DNA of 64,000 nucleotides, from contig AP026176.1 of NCBI GenBank assembly GCA_030295235.1, positions 434,001-498,000 on the forward strand, given 5' to 3'. The stretch is from Fistulifera solaris. Its lineage: Eukaryota; Bacillariophyta; Bacillariophyceae; Naviculales; Stauroneidaceae. The number at the start of each line of letters is the position of its first letter. Position 1 is the first letter of the stretch. Of the stretch, positions 1-10,157 are shown piece after piece. A program made the translations under genes and the position numbers. The notes under the pieces are model-generated. The model worked only from the letters and a program-made list of their open reading frames with translations, did not search any database and had not been told where the DNA came from.

Positions 1-979
1 TAAAATAATGATCCAGCTTGCGGGCTGTCTCTTTCGAAAACCTGAACTCGTCAACGCTGATCCCTCGATAGCGCGCCAATCCAAACTCATACAATGCATC
101 ATCTAAGATGGACATGAACGGATCCCAATCACGGCTGCCCAGTGCCGGATAGGTTATATTCTTTGCCTTGGCACTGATATGTAGATTGGGAACCGTGCGC
201 CATCCCAAAGATTGCGTGAATTGCGGTAACATGGCATCCCAATACTCCAACAATAAGATATGATCGAAAGAATTCAGCCGCTTCATTGTGTATTGAAATA
301 ACTCAAGGTTGACTTGATACTTGGGCACATTTTGACACCGCGTGCCGCAAATTTTCCGGAAATTCCAGTTGTCGGGTTGTGCCTGCCACCACGCATCAAA
401 TGTTGGTAATGTCACATTCGTGTGATACTGTTCTTGACACATGTGCTTCCAATGCGAACGATACCTGTCCTGACTTTGACGCAACACCACCATATACGTG
501 TAATGTTGATGATCCATCGCATCGTACATGTCCTTTTCATTGGCGACAAATTGATAAAAGGTCACGGCGGCAAATCGTTCTTGCGCTTGCAATGTATCGG
601 AAAACCCACAACACCGCTGATCCGGTTGAACATTGCAGTTTTGCTCTTTATTGACGCGCAATTGATTCATGGCAGCCAAAGCACACATACTAGTGCCGCC
701 ACTTTTGTGAATGTGCAAGAAATACACAATTTTGTGGTTCTTCCGTGTTCTTCGTAAATTTCCCAAATGCGGTTGCGAGTTGTCGATTGTCGTTGAATTG
801 CTAAGCGATTCGTTCCGCAGCATCAGAAGACTATCACGAAGAACTGTATCATTGAGCTCAAAAAGAGTATCGAAAGAGGGACCGTTACGGAAAGCAAAAA
901 GGAAAAAGAGGAAAGGGAGGAGAAGCTTGCATCGTCGAAGGCAGTTCCTACGAGCTTTTTCTTGTTCTTTTCTCGTCAT
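1..979 (-). CDS. Sulfotransferase, type II membrane protein (3' end beyond window)
   Basis: The reading frame is open for 326 codons from the ATG at 979 to the window edge, so the C-terminus is missing. Residues 1-17 are basic and cytosolic in character, and residues 18-30 (LLLPFLFFLFAF region) form one membrane segment. A lumenal stem follows with three N-glycosylation sequons (about 43, 56, 61). Residues 89-97 read HIHKSGGTS, the 5'-phosphosulfate loop of PAPS-dependent sulfotransferases. LRQSQDRYRSHW at 166-177 fits the 3'-phosphate-binding block. This is the layout of Golgi carbohydrate or protein sulfotransferases that move sulfate from PAPS to glycans or tyrosine; the acceptor cannot be told. 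It lies about 1 kb from two silaffin-like genes, which is suggestive because some silaffins are sulfated, but that link is inference. Confidence 0.85.
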   Translation of the reverse strand, partial: MTRKEQEKARRNCLRRCKLLLPFLFFLFAFRNGPSFDTLFELNDTVLRDSLLMLRNESLSNSTTIDNSQPHLGNLRRTRKNHKIVYFLHIHKSGGTSMCALAAMNQLRVNKEQNCNVQPDQRCCGFSDTLQAQERFAAVTFYQFVANEKDMYDAMDHQHYTYMVVLRQSQDRYRSHWKHMCQEQYHTNVTLPTFDAWWQAQPDNWNFRKICGTRCQNVPKYQVNLELFQYTMKRLNSFDHILLLEYWDAMLPQFTQSLGWRTVPNLHISAKAKNITYPALGSRDWDPFMSILDDALYEFGLARYRGISVDEFRFSKETARKLDHYF

Positions 980-2001
980 CTTTTCCTCATCGAATGGCGT
1001 TTTGATTCGTCCTTATTTCCAGAAAGCGAGACTTCTATTTTTCAAATGGAGGCACTTCGTATCATCTCATATTTACCTTGTCCTTTAAATGCACTGGTTG
1101 TCATTATTATTAGCAACGCAATATAATCATTTTCAGGTTGCCAGAAAATCTGATAAATACTGCTATTAGCTGTTGGTTCATGACTCATGACTGAATTGCA
1201 GTCGTGGTTCCCGAGAACCATCACTTTGGGTCAATAGTAAATGTTGAAGACAACGTTTCGCAAGGCTCTTAGAATGACCATCTCATGCAAACGCTATAAA
1301 AGTCTATTTCACTGCAATAATGAAAAAAGGAGCCCAAGATTTTCTGCCGATTGAACGGCTTTTAATTTTAGGCAGCAGTCGTGACAAAATACGGGCAACA
1401 CTTTGGTCCATAGTAAATACGGAAGACAAAGTGCCGCAATTTTGGGGGTTGGCGGGTAATTGTCAAGGCAAGATGATGAGCAGCTGCAAATATTACCTAT
1501 TCACTAATTCGAAGTAAACTTAACAAGTACAAAAGTATCTAGTTAACCTCTCTAGCTAGATCAAGTTGTTCGCTCTAGGTCCTTGCCACCCTTTCCACTA
1601 TAGTTCTACCAAGTACCAAGTATACGATCGAGTTTCATCCGACTGGATGTCAGTCATGAATTGGACCTAGGATGATGAGCTTCTCCACTTCTCAGATTAT
1701 CCGCAAGTTAATGATGGTTATCTTATTCCTTCTTGACAAATTCGTACCTTTAAGTCGGGATGTCGTGTTGTATGTTGGTTGGATAATTTTGGTCTTAATA
1801 TTGTCTTTCAACATCAAAGTACGAAGCCACCAAAGAAGATTCGACTACTAAAAAATCTTTTAATATCTAGTTCATAACCACGTAAATCACTAAATAGGCT
1901 GATCATTCTTAATTGTTTGCTCGGTTCGTACAAACGGAAAGAGACAACAGGCAACTCATGCCTCACAGTCCTCTACTTTCGAAACTTAGAATACAAGAAC
2001 T
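980..2001. other. Intergenic, no gene seen
   Basis: No supported gene. It carries two copies (about 1187-1209 and 1634-1656) of a short imperfect palindrome, CATGACTG-N5-CAGTC, that recurs at about 51021, 57591 and 57797. Confidence 0.5.
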
Positions 2002-2589
2002 TTAGTCTCGTTTGCCCTTACCCTTGCCTTTGCCGCTGGACGAGCTCGAGTAACTCTTCTTGCCTTTTCCCTTACCGGACTCAGAGCTGCCTTTGCCGCT
2101 CTTCTTGCCCTTGCCGGAGCTGCCTTTGCCTTTGCCTTTGCCGGACTCGGAGCTTCCCTTGCCGCTCTTCTTACCCTTGCCTTTGCCCTTGCCGGACTCA
2201 GAGCTACCTTTGCCGCTCTTCTTGCCCTTTCCGGAGCTTCCCTTACCCTTGCCCTTGCCAGACTCAGAGCTGCCTTTGCCACTCTTCTTGCCCTTGCCGG
2301 AGCTTCCCTTGCCTTTGCCCTTCCCGGAGCTCACGGGAGGTTCCTCCTCATCATCGTCGTCATCGTGATGCCCGTGATCTCCGTCGTGTCCATGATCGCG
2401 ATCATGACGATCATGACGGTTGTGACGATTGTGGCGCATGCGATGTCCCCAACGATGGGAGAGAAGGCGTTCGGTCTCGCCTTTCACTTCAATCGAAGCA
2501 GGCTGACTGGAGGAAGCGCGAAACGATGCGCCGATCAAGGCAACGAGCAATAGCGCGAGGAAGGCGGTTTTAGCAGCGGTGTACTTCAT
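2002..2589 (-). CDS. Silaffin-like secreted Lys/Ser/Gly-rich repeat protein, copy 1
   Basis: This 195-residue precursor starts MKYTAAKTAFLALLLVALIG, a clear signal peptide. After a short linker comes ETERLLSHRW, which holds an RXL site like the one used to process silaffin precursors. Residues about 48-80 are a His/Arg/Asp block (RHNRH, DRHDRDHGHDGDHGH) ending in a run of Asp/Glu. The rest, about 86-195, is a low-complexity array of SSESGKGKGKG and SSGKGKKSGKG units in periods of 22, 17 and 22 residues, ending GKGKGKRD. Clustered Lys and Ser in a secreted protein is the hallmark of silaffins, whose modified Lys and phospho-Ser drive silica precipitation. The homology is compositional, not proven. 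The gene is intact in a single frame. A 96-residue paralog lies 1.2 kb away on the same strand. Confidence 0.8.
   Translation of the reverse strand: MKYTAAKTAFLALLLVALIGASFRASSSQPASIEVKGETERLLSHRWGHRMRHNRHNRHDRHDRDHGHDGDHGHHDDDDDEEEPPVSSGKGKGKGSSGKGKKSGKGSSESGKGKGKGSSGKGKKSGKGSSESGKGKGKGKKSGKGSSESGKGKGKGSSGKGKKSGKGSSESGKGKGKKSYSSSSSGKGKGKGKRD
2005..2335. repeat. Coding minisatellite of the SGKGK array
   Basis: GC-rich degenerate tandem repeats (units of roughly 51 and 66 bases) encode the C-terminal Ser/Gly/Lys array of the silaffin-like gene. Such tracts change length easily by slippage, so copy number may differ between alleles or be misassembled. Confidence 0.75.
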
Positions 2590-3773
2590 CTTTCAACAGT
2601 TGAGACAGGGTAGAAGAGCGAGTTTTCGTACTTCGTTCGATTAATGTGAATGAATCGATCGGTGCGTGGAAGAATGAAAATCTTGCATGAAGGAGGGATG
2701 CGAATGGAACATGGCGTGCGCACTATGACGCTTGTAGTGACAGCCTCATTATTTTTCATTGTGACAAACTTTTTATCGGCCATCGAGCACGGATACTGTT
2801 TCTGCACGACTTGGGGCCTTAAATAAAAAAACAAGGAGCATTTGATATTGCCAACCTACTATGAAGCACCTTTGATATAAGAATGTACGCTAAAATGTCT
2901 ATAAGGCCTTTGCACTTTGCACGCGTCCAAGTGTCGGAGGTAGATATCATTAACAGGCACGTGGAGCGCAAGAGCCTGTGACTTTTTCAGTACATACCGG
3001 GTTAGTGTAAAAGCTACTTCGGTAATTGTTTAGGAGTTTTGGGAATTCGGGAGTCTTGCCAATTGCCAATTGCCTTGGATCTCGCCCATTTTTTCATGGA
3101 AGAAAAGTCGCCGAATTTTCGGCACGTTGCCACTGGTAGACGCCTACAGGAGATCGATTTGCCTCTAACTTCCTGAATCATCAACAACCAATTGCCATAA
3201 GTCGATGAGTGACTTGATCTCGTTGCCGGCCGCAAAGTGTGCTTCAGTCGTTTTTTGGCCGATAGCCGGCCGCTCCGACTTCCATCGAAGATGGTATGCA
3301 CTCGCAAAGAGTCTCGTTCAGCATAAACTCTTTTTCGACTGTTGTTTAACTTATTTTTAGAAGAAACTTGGCAACTTGCAGAAACCTTGAATTTATGTGA
3401 TGATTAGTGATTAATCAACAAAAGAAGACGGGACTGAATGAAATCTTAGTCTAACTTGATTGAACTCGGTTCGTTTCAGAAACTAAAGAAGATGCAAGTA
3501 CATTATACTAGCCACATCTCTAGCCTAACGTCGTCCCGTTGATTTGGAAACTGACCACTGATAACTCTACCAGGTACATAATGATTATTCGGCACCTTCT
3601 TAGTTGAAACGATATCTTACGTGTTCGAAAGCTAAAAAAGGCTGATAATGCTTCTAGAATAATGTTGCTTGTTAACGTACGGAACAAACGATTCCACTGC
3701 GTGCCGCGAAAAGGACCCCTCTTCATTGCTTAATCATTGGTCTCGCACATTTTATTCGTAAGCGGCAGCGAAA
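2590..3773. other. Intergenic between the silaffin-like genes
   Basis: No gene supported. Short open frames lack any recognisable feature. The stretch should contain the promoter of copy 1 (both genes are on the minus strand). Confidence 0.5.
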
Positions 3774-4064
3774 TTAGTTTCGTTTTCCGCTCTTACCACC
3801 TTTGCCACTCTTCTTTCCTTTGCCGGAGCTGGACGACGAGCTGTCATCGGCATCATCATGTCCATCATGCCCGTCATGTCCATCGTGTCCGTGGTCGCGA
3901 TCGTGGCGGTCGTGACGATTGTGGCGATTATGACGGTTGTGACGGTTGTGACGACGGATCTGCAAAGTGCGATCCTCGTTCAAGTTGTCGACGCCGCGGA
4001 TGTTTGCGCTGGCAATCGCAAAGAAGAAGAGAGCCAAAATGGATGCTGTGAAGGAGTATTTCAT
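3774..4064 (-). CDS. Silaffin-like secreted protein, copy 2 (short form)
   Basis: A 96-residue precursor. I chose the start MKYSFTASILALFFFAIASA, a signal peptide aligning with MKYTAAK of copy 1; an in-frame upstream ATG would add 57 residues before the signal peptide. Next comes NEDRTLQIRR, with an RXL site (RTL) at the same place as RLL in copy 1. Then a stronger RHN/RHD block (four RHN units), HGHDGHDGHDGHDD, a six-Ser run and a short GKGKKSGKGGKSGKRN tail. It has the same order of parts as copy 1 but only one short Lys array, so it is either the ancestral short form or a contracted copy. It may be a co-expressed silica or metal-binding peptide; function is inferred from composition alone. 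Confidence 0.78.
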   Translation of the reverse strand: MKYSFTASILALFFFAIASANIRGVDNLNEDRTLQIRRHNRHNRHNRHNRHDRHDRDHGHDGHDGHDGHDDADDSSSSSSGKGKKSGKGGKSGKRN

Positions 4065-4888
4065 CTTGGGAACGTCGTACGTTAGATAACACGATTCAAG
4101 TCGGCATGAGAGATTCTTGACGGAAACGTACCTTGGTTTTAAAAGTTTGAAAGGTATTTTGAGATGAACAAAGCGTTCCAAGAATTTGTGTTGCGAGGCA
4201 AAACAAAGCCTGATTACCAAGAAAAAGAGAAACAAAGAACAGAGGCGCGCGACGCGCTCCAGTTTGTGTTGTTAATTAAGAAATTATTGTTCCTCTTCCT
4301 AAGAAAAGAAAAATATTTAACGCTCCTTATTCCGCAGGCGCGACATTGTTAAATCTGGCACGTGTTACATCGGAGATAATAGAACGCGCGACGAAGATGC
4401 TTCTCCCAACGGTTCTTCGCTCATTTCGCCAAATCCTCTTGTGGTTTTAGTACAGTTTTCATTATACATTGCTCCAGTGAAGATAAGGAAGACGGAGACG
4501 ACGAGGGACGACGGACGACGGACGACGGTTGAAGGTTTAGGTATCTAATCTCTCGTGAATGGAAAATGTTCCTGACTGGCTTATTGCTCTAGAGATCAAT
4601 CGCCCTTATTTTTTTTCAAACGAGCGCCAAATAATTGAACGCAATAATTTTCCAAGCGATACAAATAGTCATGGCTCTTAAATCTTTTATCTTAGTAACA
4701 GCGCCTGTCATTTTGAGTCGATTCGTTATCCTGAACGAACTCGGAAGTGATAGAGGATTTCGCATTTGATTTGAAAAAGGTCGACTCTAGAGGAAAGAGA
4801 TGGATCGATTTGCCCCAAAACATGCTGCTCAGCTGCAGTTAACAACAATAGTGGGAAAGTAGTATTTTTCGGATTTCAAACAATAATC
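4065..4888. other. Intergenic, small GACGGAC minisatellite
   Basis: No gene seen. About 4496-4530 holds short tandem GACGGAC-type repeats. Confidence 0.5.
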
Positions 4889-7215
4889 CTAGTCATGTTG
4901 TGTGACCCGAATCCCTCTCGAACGAATCGGCAATTTAGCAGCCACTTCCTCCATAGCTTTTTCCGCCAACAATGATTCCATTACAACACGAGATTCGGTC
5001 ATGAGTTGAAAGGAAGGATTTTTGGGCATGCCATGTAGAATTCGTTTGGCAGAATCAGCAGCAAAGCTCGGGAGTGCATTCAGATCGGAGGGTATTTTAC
5101 CCATAGCCTGAATGATTTTTCCGAGTGCGTCCACTTCTTGTTCCATACCACGCATGTTCCGAAACGCTTCCCGTACACCCGCTGCATAGCGTACGGTCCT
5201 CATCATGTAGCTACCAATCGATGTCATAGGGTAGATGCTACAAGTTCCGTGCAAGCATTCTTCAATGACGGCAGCCGAATCGTTGCAAACCGCGGTCAAT
5301 CCGTAACCACCGAAGGGCAAATCGCGTTCCGTGGCCAAGCCGTTCAAGCATGTAGCATACACAGCTGCGAATCGCACCGCTCGTACTGCTTCGGCTCCCT
5401 TCAAACGAGGACCGCAGTCGATACTACGGATCCAAGGTACGTTAGCATTGTGATTTGTGTACCACCCACAAAAGCCGTCAATCGCAATAAAATGCTGGAT
5501 ACTCAATTTCGCCGGCTTTCCGTCTCCACGATCGCCGAACAATGGTCCAGAAATATCCAAGTCTAATCCCGAGTGCGGCATGGCGACAGACGCTGCGTTC
5601 CCTTCATGATCTTCGTATCCACTATCCAGGAAACAAGCCAGCGGTATATTCGAGAACGAACCGTCCTTCTCTTTCACGCAAAGTGCGATTCCGAAAGTTG
5701 TTACGTGCGTGGTGACAGCTGTTTCCACATGATGACCCGTTTCGATTAACGCTCCAATGAAACCGCCAGGGGTGGTGATTTCTTTCCATTGAACACGACC
5801 ATAAAATCGCCTTCTCTGGCTTGTCCAGTATATCTTCGATAATAATTCGATGCTAGTTTGTTCATGAGGACCGCCACCAATCGATTGAGTAAAACTTCGC
5901 GGTTTGTGTGGGTGCACTCGGCATTGCCCCAGCCCAGATGCAAATCCGGCAATAACCGCGGATTGATTGGAACGGGCGGTGCCATCGCACGGCCGTCTGG
6001 TTTGTATCCACCGATCGCATTGATAGACGGTGCTACTCCACCAATGTCGTTTCTCCGATTGCTTTGCCTCTCGACGTTGTTTTGGCTTGCTTGTTCATCA
6101 GCGTTGGCTCGTTCCGTCAAAATTGCTTCCATCCGATCCAATGCAGCTGGTAAATCCGTGTCGATATGAAAACGTTTTGAGGGAATGAATTCGTCCGAAG
6201 CAAAAGACGGGTCGTTTCCCGTCTCTCCCATAATCATCTTTTCGATTGGTGTCGTCCGTTTTACCGTGGGTTGCTTTTGCTCTTGCGTCGACTCCGTTTC
6301 ACTATTATCAGTCAGTGACTCGGGACTTTTCCATAACTCTTGAACTTTGGCATTCACTTCCGACACGGCCAGAACACTCATCAAATTCAAAGGTAAACCG
6401 GCACGATCCGACATGGATGTTGTCCGCATTGCGAGTGCTCTCCCAGCCAGCGCCGAAGCTAGTGCTTTTGTGGGTCCCTGCGTGAATTTCCCCGTGAGAG
6501 GCAAAACCGCACGTCCCAAGTTGGGTCCCAAAGCTTTAAGCAAAGCCGCCGTCAAAGCAGCGCCCAATTCGGCTTGCAATACAGTCGGTACGTCTTTCAT
6601 CTGGATGCTTGCTGGAAGCATCGCCGGTTTCAACTGACGCATGTATTCTCCTAGACTCATCAATTGCCAACCTTCTTGTTCTTTTAATTTTCGACAAGTC
6701 ATTCGATCCATTTCCAGCAATTGCAAATTCCGAAACACCGATCCTTCCTGTTCGCTGGAGTCCGATATTCGTGTCATTTGTACATTCAAAAACAAGGAAT
6801 CTTCTTCCAGTTGTCGTAACTTCTCCATAATAGCACCGCGATAGAAGTATGCCACGATAAAAAGAATCAAAACTGTGGGGATTGCGAGAGTGGCTGCGAT
6901 GCGCGTTACCGACAAGGAAGAATCGCCTTGCTCGTTCACAAGTAGAGTGTGAAAGGTGGGTAAAGAAGCTGTAAATGGATTTGTAAACTGAGACACCGAT
7001 GATGTGCTCAACATTGTCAAGGACGTCCCTTTCGTCTTTTTTGATGCATTTGAATAAGGCAAGGACCGCGACGTCGTATAAGAAGAATAGCTTGGTCGAA
7101 TTGTTGCTCTCGTAACAGAGGAAAAAGTCCGGAGACCGTGCACTTTGTTTGCAAAATGCAAAGAATGTACCAAAACAGGGAAAACGAAGGAAATTCGTTT
7201 CGTGTGAACAAACAT
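4889..7215 (-). CDS. Conserved membrane-anchored protein of unknown function
   Basis: About 775 residues once one frame step is allowed for. The N-terminus has a hydrophobic, Ser/Arg-rich leader (MFVHTKRISFVFPVLVHSLH) that looks like an organelle-targeting sequence. About residues 107-123 (ATLAIPTVLILFIVAYF) form a membrane segment, followed by a charged helical stretch (EKLRQLEEDSLF). The middle is polar linker. The C-terminal 350 residues are a compact domain with CLNGLATERDLPFGGYGL and CSIYPMTSIGSYM, which I recognise only as a stramenopile-type conserved region. The frame breaks near 5779-5785 at two short A runs (coding strand); one extra A joins the halves smoothly (VFNGK into ITTPGGFIGAL). 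I read it as one gene with an assembly indel. I do not know its function. Confidence 0.7.
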
Positions 7216-7512
7216 AGTTGATGTTGCTTGATCCAGATAGCAAATAATATCGTTTGAAGGCGAAAGAAGGAAAGAAATATGAAATTAAATTGCTGTTGCT
7301 TGTTTCTAACTTGGAGGATACTGGATGGAAAATTCGAAGAGATTCTCGCGCCAAAATTTTCGAAATGTATCGAATTCGACACATTTTGAACTTTCAAAAA
7401 TTCGATTTCCGTGCATTCCAAAGAAGTCAAGAAAAGTGTCATCGATACATCAATTCTCGTTTTTCATGACAGCTTTCTGAATAAAAGCAATGGTCCGCTA
7501 GTGAAAATCGGT

Positions 7513-9021
7513 TCATTGAAACCTTAGCATGTCCTGGTCCTCGACAACACCACACAATTGCGCCGCGTCGGACCAATACTCTTTCCCCGTCCCCATGAAC
7601 GATTTACAGGTAGATAAATCTTGCAACTGTTGACGAATTTCCTGAGGAATATGCTGGCAAGCGTCCATCAAGTGAATTCGAGCCAAGTTCAAGGCCGTCT
7701 GATAGATGCGATCCAGTTTGGTCGGATAATACGTCGCCGCCTTGCACCGCTGTTGACGGGGCAAATGCGCACAATGACGACACCGAATCCCCACTTGACC
7801 CACGACAATGGGTTTGTTCCGTCCCCGTGCCGAAGACGTCGTATCATCTTCCGTGGCCTCAAAATACTCCATGTGTTGCCGTAGAGCGCACTGATATTCC
7901 GAAACAAAATCTTAGTCCGACGACAAGGCCAACGGCACCGCCACGCTGCCGACCGCCGCTATCGGCTGAACATAAATTGGTTCTTCGGTACTATGTTCTA
8001 AACGCGGTGTCGGTGGATCGGAATGTGTTTTGAGTAGCGACTGAAGATACTTCTTGAGACCCAACGGTTCTGAATCCTGCAAATCGGGCAGTTCCGGCGC
8101 TTTGGAAATAAAATAATCCACGAGATTGTTGAGATGATCTTGTGTCCGTTTCCGTGGATTGTTTCGTGAATTACTATTGTTCGAAGCGAGACTGTCTCCG
8201 AGTTTCGCCGCCGGATATCCATTGTCGAGTAAGAAGCGCACAAAATTGACATTTTCGTTGTAATATCCCCCCAAGGCGACCGGCAGACTACTCCGCGAAA
8301 TATTATGTCGCGCAAAACTCTCGGCCAGCTCTTCGACCGAATCGCAATTGTGCACTTTGAATTGCGACGCCAAACCCGCAATTTGTTGAATGCCAAACGG
8401 TACAATATACTCCCACAACGTTTGATGTTTTTCGCGAATGTACGTCAAATGCACTTCTTCAATTGGGGGTATGGGAAAGGCCTGCTCGATCAAAATGCGC
8501 GTTTCGCGATTGACCCGGGTTCGTGCCAAATTGATACTGAATCCTCGAATGAACACACGGGGTCCTTGGCCAACTTGCAAACAGGGATCAATCAATTTTT
8601 GCAAAAAGAAGAATCGCATCTTTATTCGGACACTGTCTTCCACAGTATCTTTGGTGAGAGTCCGATCGTAGATGACAATATTCCCGGTCGTAATCATCAT
8701 TAACTCGAGTCCGGACGCCATGTAATTGACATCTTCTTCATTCAAGGCGCCGTGCCCACTCAAATTCATCGGCAAGAAGGCCCGTTCACCAAACCATTCG
8801 TATCGTTTGTTCCAGTACGTGACGATGCGTTCCGCGGCACTCCACGGATTGTATTGTTCGAATTGTAAAAATTTGAGAGGATCCGATTCCGTGGCGACCA
8901 AATGGGGACATTCGGAACGGGCGCGCTGATAGGCCGCTCGACGTTCGGGAGCGATGAATTCGAGCACTTCTTGTAAATGAAGCAGCGCGCGTTGTTGAGT
9001 CAGCGGATCGGGGTGATTCAT
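7513..9021 (-). CDS. CRAL-TRIO-like protein with Cys/His tail, in-frame stop
   Basis: The first 369 codons resemble diatom CRAL-TRIO (Sec14-like) proteins: FLQFEQYNPWSAAERIVTYW, then GERAFLPMNLSGHGAL, and RSSLPVALGGYY, where Sec14 domains end in a LGG turn. A TAA at 7912-7914 follows LALSSD, but the same frame continues for 132 codons: DFVSEYQCALRQHMEYFEAT, then VGIRCRHCAHLP, YPTKLDRIYQTALNLARIHL and CQHIP. That is the Cys/His C-terminal domain normally found in this diatom family, so the stop cuts one gene in two. Unlike the other breaks here it is a substitution-type stop, not a homopolymer step. It could be a nonsense allele, a truncated protein, readthrough, or a base error. Role: probably lipid binding plus an unknown zinc-binding-like domain. 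Confidence 0.72.
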
Positions 9022-9683
9022 TATTCTACTATTATTATTATTAGTATTATTACTAGTATAGTATTGTGTCTCTCGACGATCCGTAGTAGAAAAGAGGACA
9101 ACTCTTGTTTATTATGTTTGGCCTCGTTTTTTATTGTGTTGCGAGCGTTTATTTTCTTTGGCGTATGGGTATGGGGCGTATTATTCGCGGACACGCACGC
9201 TACCACCTTCCGTGGAACAGAAAGACAGCCGAGGTTTTCTATACCTGGTACCTGGTACGTACCCAACTGGTACACTATTTCGCCGTTCCTCCATGTGTCG
9301 TTTCGGTTTTCAATACGGAGTAGGCGGTACTGAAAAAATATTCGGAATAAGTTTGTTCGGACCTCGGAAATAAGGTTAATAGAACGAGACGAAACTAAAG
9401 CGGACGAGAATCAACGAGATAACCGCAGCGAAGACAACGATGTAGTTCACTAATAGTTGAAGAGAAGAGCATCATTGACCAAATAATACGGAGTACAAGA
9501 ATATCTGAAATAATGGTCACAATAGAGATCAAGTCATACAAAATCCTTTAATGTGTCCCCTACACCATAACAATGGAATAAAAAATGTAAAAAAAATGGC
9601 CAGCGACGGTACTGACTTTTTGAAATGAAAAACTCTATGGACAATGATTACGGGAGGATCAGTATTTGCTGTACCCTCGGATT
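9022..9683. other. Intergenic with ATT microsatellite
   Basis: Directly upstream of the CRAL-TRIO start lies an imperfect ATT repeat (about 9022-9060). Nothing else recognised. Confidence 0.5.
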
Positions 9684-10157
9684 TCATCGGGTCAAGCTGG
9701 TCAAATTGCCAGCGCTCTGCTTGCGTCGTGGTGGCGTCGCCGCCGAATCCATAGAATGACTCTTTTGCCAAGGCCTCCTGGTTGGTCGAACAAGGAATTT
9801 ACTATAAAGCCATGGATTGGGGCTCCACCGTAATTCTTGAACGTTATTATGGCTGATAACCGGGCCTTCTTCGTCGTCCGAGGAGTCGGAAAGATCCGAG
9901 TCGCAATCACGAGAGAGACGTTTGTCTTTGCAATTCACCCAAGAACCAACTGGATAAGCATTCACTATGGCGCTTGGACGCGATCTCCTGTATGATCGGA
10001 TACGCACACTGTCAAAGTCGTTCGTCGGCCAGTGAGGACTTTGTCGATTATCGTTTGGCAAAACGGCATGATTATCGGAAGATCGAAAGCGGCTCGGAGG
10101 AAAGGACGAGCTATCCAAGAACAAGTTCGTTCGTTGCTTTGACGGTGCTTCATTCAT
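9684..10157 (-). CDS. Family A small protein, member 1
   Basis: 157 residues, intact. Family A has no domain I recognise but five ordered blocks. (1) An N-terminal MNEAPSKQRTNLFLDSSSFPP-like start, here KQRTNLFLDSSSFPP. (2) A basic stretch before a P-L/V-G-x-W block (PVGSWVNC here). (3) An acidic Ser tract (DCDSDLSDSSDDEEG). (4) QELRWSPNPWL. (5) A C-terminal site, PPRRKQSAGNL, followed by a short TSLTR end. The acidic tract looks like a CK2 substrate, and R-K-Q-S-A-G-N-L matches the R-x-x-S-x-x-x-L consensus of AMPK/SnRK and CaMK kinases. No signal peptide or membrane segment is seen, so it is probably nucleo-cytosolic. I infer a short regulatory or adaptor protein; function unknown. Confidence 0.72.
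   Translation of the reverse strand: MNEAPSKQRTNLFLDSSSFPPSRFRSSDNHAVLPNDNRQSPHWPTNDFDSVRIRSYRRSRPSAIVNAYPVGSWVNCKDKRLSRDCDSDLSDSSDDEEGPVISHNNVQELRWSPNPWLYSKFLVRPTRRPWQKSHSMDSAATPPRRKQSAGNLTSLTR

Noticed and set aside
1917-2573. Long open frames antisense to silaffin-like copy 1
   Set aside because: They are Cys/Pro- or Ala/Arg-rich mirror frames of the low-complexity repeat; the minus-strand frame has a signal peptide and a paralog.
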